DNA from: Culex pipiens pallens
Lineage: Eukaryota; Arthropoda; Insecta; Diptera; Culicidae
DNA length: 64,000 nucleotides
Assembly (NCBI RefSeq): GCF_016801865.2
Contig: NC_068937.1
Span: 136,722,455 to 136,786,454, forward strand
Reading direction: 5' to 3'
How positions within the stretch are numbered: position 1 is the stretch's first letter; every line of letters begins with the position of its first letter. This document shows positions 30,695 to 41,647 of this stretch, in pieces. The position numbers and the translations under genes are program-made. Below the pieces are notes generated by a model that made no database searches, was not told where the DNA came from, and saw only the letters and a list, made by a program, of their open reading frames with translations.

Positions 30695-33344
30695 AAGCTG
30701 AGTTCTTCTTAAATTAATTGATGTTTACATAAAATTGAAGTGATTTTTTTTGCTTTTATAAAATTCTAATATGCGTTTCTAAAATTCAATAATAATTTAA
30801 TGAAAAACTTAAAATCGATTATTTTTTGACAACAAAATTAAAGTCGTTTAACCATGCTTAATAATGATTTCGATAGAACTTCATTAAGCCCGGAAAATCT
30901 TGAAAAATAAAAAATGAATTTATCATCAGTGTTATAGTGTAGTAATTATCAGAATATCATCAATAAATCTAGTTTTATTTGAAAAATTCCTATTAACTTA
31001 TGAAACACAATAGCTCATAGGACCTTTTTTAAAAATGAAACGCCAGAATTATTATTTTTCAAATAGTTTTAAAAAAATATTAAAAAGGTCTAGAAACTGC
31101 CTTTATTTCAGTTTTTTTTTGTATTTGAACATTACATGGATTGCTTTTAATAAAAAAACACTGGTTGATTTTTCTATTTTAATTTATTATTACTGTCACT
31201 TTGTTCAAGATGGAGGAGAAGGAGGACGATCCAATGACTAGCATTTAAGAGAGTTTTCACTAAACTATATCATGTTTTGTGAAAAGCTTGGAATATTGTT
31301 TTAAATTAGTTCTACTTATTTGTTTTTGATGTCAACTGTACCACTGGTTGCTTGTTTTTTTTCATAAACGTTGTCTGCTGTTAACCAATTATTTTTATTT
31401 CATGCAAATCTTTTCAAAACATTAACCTAATTTATTACTGTTCTTAACTTTCACCTCCTCTTCCTTGCCAATCACACACCATTCAATGTCTGCGGCACTC
31501 GCCATTGTCTTTCACCGTCGGAACTGAGTGCAAAGTGCATCCCCCAAAGAAAATAAAAAAAGAGTCAAACCAAAGTCTCCTCCCTTTTGCCTTGGCATCA
31601 ACCAAACTGACTTTATTGGCATCACCACCGCGTGCTCTGCTAAGCCACACCTCTTTCTCTTTATTTCACACCGAAGAGCTGCACATAATACTGGGAAATT
31701 CTTGTTCCGACGGCGATTTTCTAGAAGAAGGAAAAATAATCACATTCACACGGAATACACGAAGGGAAATAATCGCTCCTTGGGGAAATTTGAGACAAAC
31801 TCAAGGAAAAAATAATAAATCAAGGCGCAAATTCCACTGCACTGGAATTTGTCAGCCGTTGGCACCTTAAAATTTGGGGAAAACCGAAACCAACTTGAGA
31901 AAACACACACACACAAACATTCCCAAGAAAAACAACAGACGAAATGTTTGATCAATTTTTGACGAAGTGATATCGATTTCACAACAAATAAACGAAAAGA
32001 AAGACAGAGCGCCCACTTTTCTTTCCGCCCTTTTTTTCCAAAGAAAAACAACTTTTTCGCCGAACCGCAGCAAGCTTGCAAGCAAGGTGAGATGGCACCT
32101 CGACGACGTTTGAATTCGGTTTGAGCGCGCGGCCGACCTCAGCGTGGTCGAAGCAGGCCGCCGGTGTGATAAGAATGGGTGAGAGAGTGAGCTGGTGGGA
32201 GTGAGATTGAGAGAGAGAGAGCTTTCACTCGCTCACCGATGGTGAGCGAGGAAGTGAGTTTTTCGGTTTGAATTTGGTGTTTCATTTTTTTTGGTGTTGC
32301 TTGGGTTGGAGTTTTTCCTTTGCGAGGGAAAATCGATGCACGTGGTGGGAAATTTTTTAAAGTCGTTTTATGCTAAAGACAGGTTGGGTGGAAGTTTTGG
32401 TGAGGGGTGCAGGAGGGTTGGCAGGAAAAAGGGTTAAACCTTTTGCTAGTTAATTTTCCAGCTGAGCGGTTTCGGTAGTTTTATTTACTCGTTTCGTTTC
32501 GGACTTGTGATTTAGGGGTGTGGATAAGGTTTGATGAATTCCTGCGGGTAGGAATTAGCTAAGGGAAACGCTTTTGGCAGTAATGGGCTGACTAATTGAT
32601 TCATTTAAGAGATTGTGGGAGGGATTGGATATAAGGTTATACTATTTCAAAAGATTAATTTTTATGTTATACATTTTTTGATTTTATAATTTAAATCTAA
32701 AATTATCCATAATAAAATTGTATTTTATCTTTTTTTTCAGGTAAGCATGCATGTAACAAAAAAGAAGCTGTAACACATGGGTGAGATCTTTTAACTTAGA
32801 TTTTTTTGTATTTTATATTTTCTTAAAATGAGCTTTCATTATTAAAAAAATCATTTGGCTTATGTTTAGCTTAGTTAATTTTTTATAAGAATTTAAATAC
32901 ATCATTAGTTTGATCACGATTCTCCAGAAATTCAGTGTTGGTGTGCCTTCCGATCATCGATGATGTAGGGAGGACTTAATCTAGCAAATAGACTTGCTAG
33001 TTTCATATTTTGGCCAATTTGACCACTACAACAGCCATTTCACGCCAAACAAATTTCAAACACTTTTTTTGTATGAGGATTGCGATGAAATGAAAAATGA
33101 CTATTGGGTATTGTTGGATGGAAATTTGGAAATCATTGAAGTTAAAAATATTATCTGGCTACCCTGTCATAATACATTGTAGTTTTATTTTTTGTTGTTT
33201 TAGATAAAAATTACTTATTGAACAATTTTAAGACATAAAAATTCTAATATGGTGTAAAATTTAAAGATTTGGCAATCCTGCCGTATGATACTGAAAAATT
33301 ATTTAAAATAAATGTAAATTTCGAGATTGATAACTGTAAATTTT
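30695..33344. other. Mostly single-copy-looking block
   Basis: Apart from the microelement at 30,969, there are no repeat termini. The centre (31,440-32,540) is GC-richer with GA/CT runs (GAGAGAGAGAGAGCTTTCAC near 32,212; ACACACACACAC near 31,904). Overlapping frames of 121 and 95 codons on plus (31,505-31,870) and 111 on minus have no recognisable domain or splice context. No gene is supported. Confidence 0.4.
30969..31040. mobile_element. CTAG microelement (diverged)
   Basis: CTAGTTTTATTTGAAAAATT, CCTATTAACTTATGAAACAC, AATAGCTCATAGGACCTTTT: the same plan as the copies at 23,941 and 38,921, with the left AGGTCC worn to AATTCC. Confidence 0.5.
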
Positions 33345-33796
33345 GATCCCGAGCAGACGGAAATAACTTGGGAATAACATTTTCTGATATTTGAAAATAC
33401 TAGACCAATAACATTTTATGTTATTAATAACAAGATTTGTTATTCGTTGTTATGATTTTTTTGTTATTGGATTGTTATTGTAATAACAGACTAATAACAT
33501 TTTCAGTGATTCTTCGAACAAATCTTTGTATTATTTTTTGTTATTTTAACAACTAATCCGATCATCCCAATAACAGTTTGAGATATTCTTCCATAACAAA
33601 AAATGTTATTCTCAAGTTGTTCTGGCTTTCAATCAATATAAGACCGATAACAAATTTTGTTATTATAACATAAACTGTTATTGAACTCTTATGCAAAAAT
33701 TGATTTTCCAAGAATATTCCATAACACTTTCTGTTATTTTAACAGTATTTGTTATTGAAATGGCATGAATTTAGTTATAACCGTCTGCCCGGGATC
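33345..33796. mobile_element. GATCCCGAGCAGACGG-terminated MITE
   Basis: The inverted ends (33,345-33,367; 33,774-33,796) match at 20 of 23 positions: GATCCCGAGCAGACGG at left and, as complement, GATCCCGGGCAGACGG at right, each followed by TWATAAC. The 452-bp interior is dominated by TTGTTATT / AATAACA strings in both orientations, about every 20-40 bp. It is non-coding. I recall this terminus as common in culicine mosquitoes. A worn relative lies at 1561-1990. Confidence 0.75.
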
Positions 33797-35411
33797 GTTT
33801 GTACATTATCAGATGATTAGGTGCCTGTCAAAAGAGTAAAAATACTCATACTTTTTAGATTTTTTTTCGCAAACTTGATAAAATCAATTATTTTAATTTT
33901 GAATCTAATTCAATCTCTTCTATTATGCAACACTACAATCAAAGTTAAACCTTCTCAAATAAAATTCGATAACCCCACCAATCAATTCACCTCTTGTTGC
34001 GGGGACCACTTTGTAAAACAATCAACCCATTTCCACTTCCTGCCATCAAATCAAACCTATTTGTCTCAGAGTGATAAATAATTCCCCACTTTGGTCCCAC
34101 TTCAGCTTCCCCTCCTCGTATTTGTCAATCATCCCAAGAAGAAGGTCCCCCCCTCTCCCAACTGTGACAGCGCCGCATTCTGGCATTCTGGCATTTGTCA
34201 TTGCTCTCCGTTTCTCGTTTGTCTCAACAGCAGATGCTGCTGTAAATTCGCATGAAAAATTAAATAAAATTAAACGACACATCAAGAGTTCATTTATATC
34301 AATCTCCCCAGCTACAGCGAGTGAGTCTCGACGAGGAGCAGCTCGACTTTTGAAAGTTGATTTCATTTTGATAACACGATTAATGACGCTTAAGTAGGCA
34401 CTCGAAGTTTTGGCGTTTCGACGAGCTCAAAACCATGTTATGAAGGGTAGGAGAGTTGTAAGGGGGGAGAGAACATCGAAAGTCTTGCTTGTGCGATGAA
34501 TAATTAAGTATATTAGGTTATGGTACCGAACTTGTGCTGGTTGTCCTCTTTGGCTTGAAGATGGTGCTACTTGTTTTGGATAGCTCTACTTTGCCAAGTT
34601 CATTGGATCACGTGTAATCGTTTAGTGGATTCGATATCCTTAGAAGAAAGACTTCATTGGAGGAAAAATTTTCTTTAAAATTTGGTTTATTTTAGTGAGC
34701 AATGTTTTAAAATGTAATTGTAATTTTAAAGGAGGCGCATGGTACATAACCTGAATATTTAAGGGTTAAGTACCATGCGCCTCCATCAGATAATATTTTT
34801 GTTTAGTCGATACATAGTTACTGAACTTCGAATAACCTTCATTCCTGGCTATAGCTTCTCTTCTGATAGGATAGCGAGCAAGTCAACTTCATAATTTGAT
34901 ACCATAAAAGTCCTACTTTATGAGCCAAATTTGTTTATGGTTCTGCTGTTGCAAGAAGGTGAAGATGACTACCATGAGCTAAGGGGAAAAATGTGTTGAC
35001 TGTGTGTTGGGTTGTTTTGTACAATATAAAAATTGCTGTTCAGTTACCCCTTGCTGGTCGTTTGCCCTCACAGTTGCCACCACCTTGTATGTTTCGGCTT
35101 GCAGCGTTCATATGGGAGGCCAATAACACTGTTCTTCAGAAAAAAGTTTTCTGAAACAAGTTTTTCATTGTTTGTAAATAAAAAATGATTGATTTCAACA
35201 GAAGTATTTAGCTAATTTTGTTTTTGGATAAGTAAAAATTTTGAATTGTTGGTTAAGCCTTTTTATCTAGATATCTTCAACAAGTACGGTTTCCAGTTTA
35301 AAATCAATGTTTTTTTTAAAACACGTAGTTTTTTTTTAAGTATTTTAGGAAACTTATTAAAAAATTTATGTTAAATTTGTATTCACCTAATTTCTCTATT
35401 ACTGTCAATTA
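33797..35411. other. Single-copy-looking block with one strong hairpin
   Basis: AT-rich with a moderately GC-rich patch (34,080-34,620). Opposed frames of 106 and 108 codons over 34,046-34,397 share the same DNA and lack features. Aside from the hairpin at 34,731, nothing structured is visible. Confidence 0.35.
34731..34784. repeat. 54-nt near-perfect hairpin, GGAGGCGCATGGTAC
   Basis: The arms GGAGGCGCATGGTACATAAC (34,731) and GTTAAGTACCATGCGCCTCC (to 34,784) pair over 21 bases with one mismatch, around a loop of about 11 bases. The stem is GC-rich in an AT-rich setting and flanking bases do not extend it. It could be a microelement, a structured RNA or a protein-binding palindrome. I see no second copy in the window. 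Confidence 0.65.
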
Positions 35412-35513
35412 AATTCGAATTCTGAAACGGAATCTAATTAGACTCGAACACGGAACCGGTTGTTGTTGAAACGGAATCTAACTAGAATTAGATGCCGTTT
35501 CAAAATTCGAATT
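35412..35513. repeat. Hairpin with a third, direct copy of the arm motif
   Basis: AATTCGAATTCTGAAACGGA...(35,412-35,439) pairs with 35,486-35,513. Between them a direct copy of the motif, GAAACGGAATCTAACTAG, lies at 35,468-35,485. So GAAACGGAATCTAA occurs twice direct and once inverted within 100 bp. Nature unknown. Confidence 0.5.
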
Positions 35514-35574
35514 GAACTGACTGGGTTACTTCACAACAATATTTCTGTTAAACATTGAAAACAAACTTTCAATT

Positions 35575-35650
35575 CTAGATTAAATTTTCAAAACAACCCA
35601 TCAGCCATGGGTTTCTTATGCAGAAGGACCTTTTGAAAATTTAATCTAGA
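35575..35650. mobile_element. CTAGA microelement (76 bp)
   Basis: CTAGATTAAATTTTCAAAAC ... GGACCTTTTGAAAATTTAAT then CTAGA; the terminal arms pair almost perfectly. The centre (CATGGGTTTC then TTATGCAG) is shared with 3534-3609, making these two a subfamily. Confidence 0.65.
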
Positions 35651-36189
35651 ATTCTAGTTTTACATTTGAAGGAATAAAAAAAAACAAACAAATTCTGGGT
35701 AGACTTCAGATTTTTGTTTGGTTTTTTGAAATAGAAAATAGATTTTAAAACCCATATATATTTTTCAAATGTATAATTAGCTTTGAAAAATAAAACTCCA
35801 ACAAATATCAATTGTATAGATGTGTCTAAATTTTATCACAATTAGGAAAATAAAAATCTTTCATTAATTTTTATTTCTGAGTATCTATCTTTGTTCTAAC
35901 GAGTGCATAAGGACAGTTTTTTTAAGCAGAATTTCTTCTACTTCATAAATGATAAGGTTTTATAACATTGCAAAAGTTGGTGTGTAAAAGACTTAACTTT
36001 CTATCAAAACACCGTATTTATTTAATTACTAAAAATTTTCAATTTTTTTCAATTTAAAATTTCGTCAATCAACGTAACATTTTATTTTGATTTTTACTGA
36101 TTTAGAAATTTTAGTGTAAAGTACTAAAATTTTACATTTTTATAACCTGAATATTTCGTTTTTTCTAAAAAAAAATTTAAAATTTTCAT
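35651..36189. other. AT-rich unassigned sequence
   Basis: Very AT-rich, without tandem or inverted structure that I can detect by eye and without a plausible frame. Confidence 0.35.
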
Positions 36190-36760
36190 TAGGCTGGTAC
36201 AAATTTTAATTAAAGTTATTGTCACCCCCACCCCCCCCTTCAAAGTTGGCTCGGAAAATCAGTGGGCAAAAAAAATATTTTTTCAAAAAACTTCAAAAGG
36301 AATTTGAAGTGCAATCAGCTGAAACCAATTTAGAATGCATTCCCATGCATTTAAAAATAATTTGATTTTTAGAAAATTTTCGATGTTTAGTTTTTTTCGC
36401 TTAAATTTTAGTTTTCGTCAAATCCTACGTTTTTTGGAGCAAAAGATTGCAAAACAACTTAACTAGTCTAAAATGCATTTTAAAACACAATGTTAAGTGT
36501 CTAATTATGCGCAATTTAGTATAGTTTTCACTGTTGTAGATTTTAAAATTAGATACTTTTTACAAAATAACATGTTTAAAAAAATGTATGAGAATTTTCA
36601 GTGTGGGTTTCAAACAACGTGTAATTTTGTATTAATTTTCACTGAATTGAAACTTTTAGAGTACAATACATACTTGTATTTTTACTGAAATTTTGATATT
36701 TCTTGAACGAATATTTTTTGCCCCTTAATTTTTCAGCATAAACTTTAAAAAAATAAATAT
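36190..36760. mobile_element. Decayed Harbinger-like element (C-run, GTGGGCAAAA)
   Basis: TAGGCTGGTACAAATTTT, then a C-run and CAAAGTTGGCTCGGAAAATC, AGTGGGCAAAAAAAATATTT and TTTCAAAAAACTTCAAAA follow the same order as 20,267-20,345 plus 21,293 onward. The right end (CATAAACTTTAAAAAAATA) is partial and abuts the next repeat at 36,761. Shorter traces of this family lie at 56,200-56,470 and 63,680-63,745. Confidence 0.5.
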
Positions 36761-37349
36761 GTGATGTTTATAAGCAAACCCCTTATATATTAAATTTTTT
36801 GTAATTGTCTGCTCTACAACTTTGTAGAACATTGTTACACTCTAAAAAATAACCCTGCAAAGTTAGAAAAAACACGAAATTGTAAAATGAAAAATTTTGT
36901 TCTAAATGAAAAAATGACCCTTCTGGGTCAATGTAGATTCGAAAAGTACATTAAATTTCCCATAAAATGACATGTTCCAAAAATTTTTACAGTCGAGTAA
37001 CGGAAAATGGGAGAATTTTTAAAACTTTTTTAGTGTTTTTTTCGATGAAAAATACGTTTTTTTCGGAATTCTGAGTACGCCAACAAATCGGGCGTCCAAT
37101 TTTACATAAAAGTCCCTTTGACACCAAATTTCTATCTCATCACCGTTTCAGGCTGCAAATTATTGAAAAACATCTCTTTTTTCGCATGTTCAAAAATGGA
37201 AGCGGTCGTACCGCCCCTCCGTCACGAGATATCAAAAAACGGACCTCGGATTCGTGATCAGGGACAAAAGTTACCCCTTAGGACAAAGTTTCACGCAAAT
37301 CGAAGAGGGGTTGGGGCAACTGCTGTGTGAGTTGGCGGAGAATTACCCA
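36761..37349 (+). repeat. TGGGTAATT...TTTATAAGCAAACC repeat, copy A
   Basis: A 589-bp repeat, reverse complementary to 41,439-42,368. Landmarks: GTGATGTTTATAAGCAAACC, CTACAACTTTGTAGAACATT, CAGTCGAGTAACGGAAAATG, ATCACCGTTTCAGGCTGCAA, CGCCCCTCCGTCACGAGATA, GAGTTGGCGGAGAATTACCC. Copy A has no SINE and so records the empty site for the insertion in copy B. The 70-codon frame 37,118-37,330 is part of the repeat and is broken in copy B. Confidence 0.75.
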
Positions 37350-38893
37350 TTTGAAAAACACTTTTTTTTTTCAATCAAATGTTGGATACATGGCTTGTAT
37401 TTATTTTTAGTCTCTTCTTAGATTTTGGTCAGGTAATTAAGATAATTGCTCTACAAAGAATATCTCTTAGTTTTTTTGAAAACTATGAATTTGTTGGTTA
37501 AGTTTACGCAGTTGGTGATAACTTTTTTATAAAATAAAAAATAATAAATAAAAAAAACTTAAAAGATTCAAAATCACTCAACAGTTGAAAATCATATAAA
37601 AATATTGAACACGGGAATAAGAAGAAATATTGAAAACTGTCATAAAGAGTTATACATAACATGAGAAATTTTGTTTAATAAAATCTCCAAAACAAATTGT
37701 TGTTTGATTCTGGAATGGTGATAATATTTAAATATTTAAAATATCTGCCTTCACCGATGAAATATTGTCAGACAGTGTAATAAGCTGCTGCAAGAGCATG
37801 ATATTACACAGCTCAGAGGACGCTGACGAGGACTCCAGTCAGTGGCAATGAGTTTAACGCTCGATGACAGCGACTGTGGTGTGATACACGGAGACAGAAT
37901 GTCATCTACTAACACGTTAGATGTTGGTAGGGTTGAATGAAATGTAGTGGAATTGGGGGAAGTGAGTTGTTGTTTGTTTTCTTAAAAATTCGAAAGCTTA
38001 AAAAATATGTTAAAAAATGTTGAAAATATCGACTTTCTAGGACAAGTTAAAGCTACTTTATCATCATATTCTGTTTGCATATCCACCCAGCTGATACAAC
38101 ACATATTTTATACTTTGTATGCTCACCGAATAACGTGCATGACGGCGACGGTCGCGGGGCAAGCCCATTCAGCATAAATAGCTTGAACGCAAAAATAAAC
38201 TTAAACACACATACTCACATACACATACGGTGCCGCAAAAAGACAAAGCACCACACACACACAGTCACACCTTGCACCATAAAAATAATAAAACAATCCC
38301 CTCTTGTTAGCCAGCCGCGAAAATCACCATTCCGGCGATGAAATTTTTCCTCGCTTTTTTTTCATTCGCGACTGAGAAAAAAAAGTAGCAGCTTTTATTG
38401 CAAAAATACACATCAGGTTTTTCTCCCTCCCTTTTTTGCACGTTATCCTTCCCACGTGCACGTTATCATCCTGACTGTCGGTCGGTTCACGTGTGTATCG
38501 GTACGTGAGAACCATCGGTTTTGCCCACCCTTTCCCCTAACCACTCACTAGAGACTCCAACCATGGGAAAGGGGCTTGAAGGTAATAAAGATATTTACCA
38601 TTTCAACACCTGCAGCCACGATAAGGAAAAATCGCAATCGTCTTCTCCTCGGAGGCAGAGTCCGTGTGTGGTTTAAGGATTGGCTGAAGAATGACTTCAC
38701 CTTAAGGTGTCTGTGGTTTTACCACGAAAAGAAAGGAAAGCAAGGGTGAGATTGGAGTATTATGTTTTGTTTTGAGGTTCGAGACTACAAAAAACAAGAG
38801 ATGGGCTTGGATTTAAAATATTGTGTTAATTCCAGCTAATAAAATAAAACTTTATGAGCGGAACGGATTATCTGGATCATGGAGGTTGAGATT
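37350..38893. other. Single-copy-looking block
   Basis: AT-rich to 37,740, then GC-richer to 38,760 with CA-rich patches near 38,205-38,265. Small frames of 88 codons (38,075-38,341) and 63 codons have no recognised features. No termini are seen. Confidence 0.35.
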
Positions 38894-39251
38894 TGATAGG
38901 GAAGTGTTGCGAAAGGATTTCTAGAGTTTTTTTTTATTAGGTCCTATAAACATATGAAAGCCAATAGTTTATTGGTCCTTTTCAAAAAAAAACTCTGGAT
39001 TTGTTTTGCGGAATTAATTTCAATTAGGTAACGAGCAAACAAAGGGTAACAGTTTGACCTGCGCAATAATATTATCTTGCAAGATATTTTTATAAGATTT
39101 GAAGTAAAAAAGTACCATGATAGGGAAGTGTTGCGAAAGGATTTGTTTTGCGGAATTAATTTCATTTAGATAACGAGCAAACAAAGGGTAACAGTTTGAT
39201 CTACGGAATAATATTATCTTGCAAGATATTTTTATATGATTTGAAGTAAAA
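38894..39251. repeat. Tandem duplication, ~140-bp unit, one copy interrupted
   Basis: TGATAGGGAAGTGTTGCGAA starts at 38,894 and again at 39,118. Both are followed by GGATTTGTTTTGCGGAATTA, ACGAGCAAACAAAGGGTAAC, and ATATTATCTTGCAAGATATT. In unit 1 a 76-bp microelement splits GGATTT|GTTTTGCGG; unit 2 is uninterrupted. The minus frame 38,944-39,165 arises from this repeat. Confidence 0.8.
38921..38996. mobile_element. CTAGAG microelement with empty-site proof
   Basis: A 76-bp palindromic unit, CTAGAGTTTTTTTTTATTAG to CCTTTTCAAAAAAAAACTCT, flanked by GGATTT at 38,915-38,920 and 38,997-39,002. The neighbouring tandem unit has a single GGATTT at the same place, so the insert and its 6-bp duplication are defined directly. 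It is far below the size of ordinary MITEs. Four related copies are in this window. Confidence 0.8.
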
Positions 39252-40273
39252 CATTTTTTTTTCGAACATGAACTGTCCAGGCGTCATAATGCCCATCAGT
39301 ATTTTTTTTTTCAAATATTTTCGAAAGCGCAATTATTCCCGGTGGCTTTAAAACTCATATTTTTTTTTATTGCAAATTTAGTTTTAAGAGGGCGCTTGGG
39401 TTTTGAAATTCCGTTTTGCAAATATTTACTTGTTCAGTTAGTATTTAATGACTTTTCATCAACAAAAATAACAGTGTTGAAAAGTTCATTATAGCATCCA
39501 TTTGGGTGCTGAAAAATTCAACTTTTCAACACTTGTATCGAAAAGTAAAACTGTCTTCGTTTTTGAGATATACAGACATCAAATTTGAATTTGTGTGTTC
39601 AGTAAAAAAAGTCATGTTAATATTACATCTCTGAGAATCGGTACAACTTTTTACTATGTGAGAAAACAAACGTTTTACTGGAAAATCCTATTCAAAATTG
39701 TTTATGGGATAGAAAAAAATTGTTCTATGCAACAAATTGTAAAATGATGATTTTTCAGCACGAGTCGAATACTCATCCAATGAGGCTTTCCAAATGGAAC
39801 TTTAATTTGAGTATGAGTCTCGTATAGTTTGAGAAATTCGTATTCAAATCTTCCTTTGATTTTGTGCAATAACTATTAATAAAAACTTGTAAAATTGAGG
39901 TTAGCTTAAATAAATTTTACAATTTCAATTCCATTGAAAAAAAAAAACATAAACATTCAACTATTGAAGTAATCATATTTACCACTTTTTTTTTTGAGCA
40001 TTGTTCACTAATTTGAGAACTTTTAAAAATTATTTAAAGCAAATTTGGAAGTGATTTTAACACACCAAGTTCAGTATTATTCAGTCCCAGTCATTTCTTT
40101 TATTTTTATTTCATGTTTTCACTTCAGAAAGATTAAGTCTATATTGCCCCTTTCTAAAAATTTCCTTAAAATACATAGATAAAAAAATAATTGAAATTTT
40201 TTTATGTTTGGTATTTGATAATTTTTTCTCACCACTTAAATTTTAATTTTGTTGTTTTTTGTTCTTTCTTCCA
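39252..40273. other. AT-rich sequence with repeat traces
   Basis: Includes a short CACAGTAAAA-family trace at 39,600-39,658 (CAGTAAAAAAAGTCATG, AATATTACATCTCTGAGAA) and a TTCAGCACGAGTC trace at 39,757. Otherwise structureless and without plausible frames. Confidence 0.35.
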
Positions 40274-40434
40274 AGCGTTCTTTTATTATGTAACGCAGTT
40301 GGGAGAGAGAGGGGGTCAAAGACCGTGTTACGCTCCATGCATTTTTTTTTAAATTTGCATGAACATTTTGTTACGAGAGGGGAGGAGGGGGTCCAAGAAT
40401 CCATTTTTTTTGCGTTACGTAATGAAAGAACGCT
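40274..40434. mobile_element. AGCGTTCTTTTATTATG MITE, uninterrupted copy
   Basis: Inverted ends AGCGTTCTTTTATTATGTAA and TTACGTAATGAAAGAACGCT define a 161-bp element with GGGAG/GGGGG-rich subterminal parts and GTGTTACGCTCCATGCATTT in the middle. It is the empty reference for the SINE-split relative at 4,615-5,354. The 69-codon plus frame and 64-codon minus frame here are not genes. Confidence 0.75.
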
Positions 40435-40876
40435 CACTTTTCATCTCATCTTTGTTTCTGAAAAATGAACAGTTAATCTCAATTACAAAAGATGAAGTTT
40501 TGTTTCCGGCAAAATTTAGATAATGACTGCTAATTAATGAAAATTATTGTATATTTTGATCTGGGATTTTTCTCGACACACAATACACTATTTAAAAAGA
40601 AAATTTGCCCCTCCCCCCTTCCTAATTTTGTAGAAAATGTTCATATTGACGACTACAGTCTTAAAACAATATTTTTGGATTGGGATTGAAATTATGCTTG
40701 ACTTTTTTTTATCTACAAATTGTACGATTAATATGAAAAAGGTGAAAAACAAAAATTGATCTTGCGCCATGGTTATTTTTTTTAAATTTATCTTCTTGAT
40801 TTAAAAACTTGTTTTAAAATAAAAACTACCATGTTAGGATGTAACAAAAATGATTTTTAAATTTTTGGCATTTCTA
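40435..40876. other. AT-rich unassigned sequence
   Basis: No repeat termini or credible frames; one C-run near 40,611. Confidence 0.35.
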
Positions 40877-41060
40877 CACAGTAAAATAATCGTGGTAATA
40901 TTACATCTGGGAAGGAATGCATCTTTTATGTCAGAAAAAACGTGAAATTTAACTGCTGAAAATGTGTTATTTTATCACTTTTCTAGTGTAAAGTGACTTT
41001 TTCAGGCTCAATTGAGTTAAAATTATATCATAAAAGAAGAACCTTCAAAATTTTACTGTG
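40877..41060 (-). mobile_element. CACAGTAAAA MITE, clean reference copy
   Basis: It starts CACAGTAAAATAATCGTGGT and ends CAAAATTTTACTGTG, with TA immediately outside both ends (40,875-40,876 and 41,061-41,062). The order of internal blocks is inverted relative to 8,141 and 41,242. At 184 bp it is the best-bounded member of the family here. Confidence 0.75.
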
Positions 41061-41241
41061 TATGTTTTTGAATATTTTGAAAATAGTGAAATTGCCGTGA
41101 ATTTTCATTTACTGACTGTCGTAATTTTTTTTAAATTTAATAATTGTAATTTTTGCTATTTTTTGTGTAGTTTTTCTTCAATTCAGGTTGAGGAAGTGAG
41201 AATGCACATAAAATATTAGATTTTTTTCTCATTTTGATGTG

Positions 41242-41430
41242 CACAGTAGAAAATTGTGTAATTTTGAAAGGTGTAATTTTGGATGGTTGAATTTACCTCT
41301 TTATGATGTAATTTAACCTCAATTTAGACTGAAAAAGTGACATTTTCATAGGTAAAATTACACATTTTTTCTGACATTAAAAAATGTATCCCTTTCCAGA
41401 TGTAATATTACCATGATTTTTTTACTCTGT
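41242..41430 (+). mobile_element. CACAGTAAAA MITE, copy
   Basis: CACAGTAGAAAATTGTGTAA, GGATGGTTGAATTTACCTCT, GACTGAAAAAGTGACATT, GGTAAAATTACACATTTTTT, AGATGTAATATTACCATGAT, TTTACTCTGT. It lies in opposite orientation to the copy at 40,877, only 180 bp away, and immediately precedes the repeat starting at 41,439. Confidence 0.7.
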
Positions 41431-41647
41431 AATACAACTGGGTAATTCTCCGCCAACTCACACAGCAGTTGCCCCGACCCCTCTTCGATTTGCGTGAAAC
41501 TTTGTCCTAAGGGGTAACTTTTGTTCCTGATCACGAATCCGAGGTCCGTTTTTTTGATATCTCGTGACGGAGGGGCGGTACGACCCCTTCCATTTTTGAA
41601 CATGCGAAAAAAGAGGTGTTTTTCAATAATTTGCAGCCTGAAACGGT

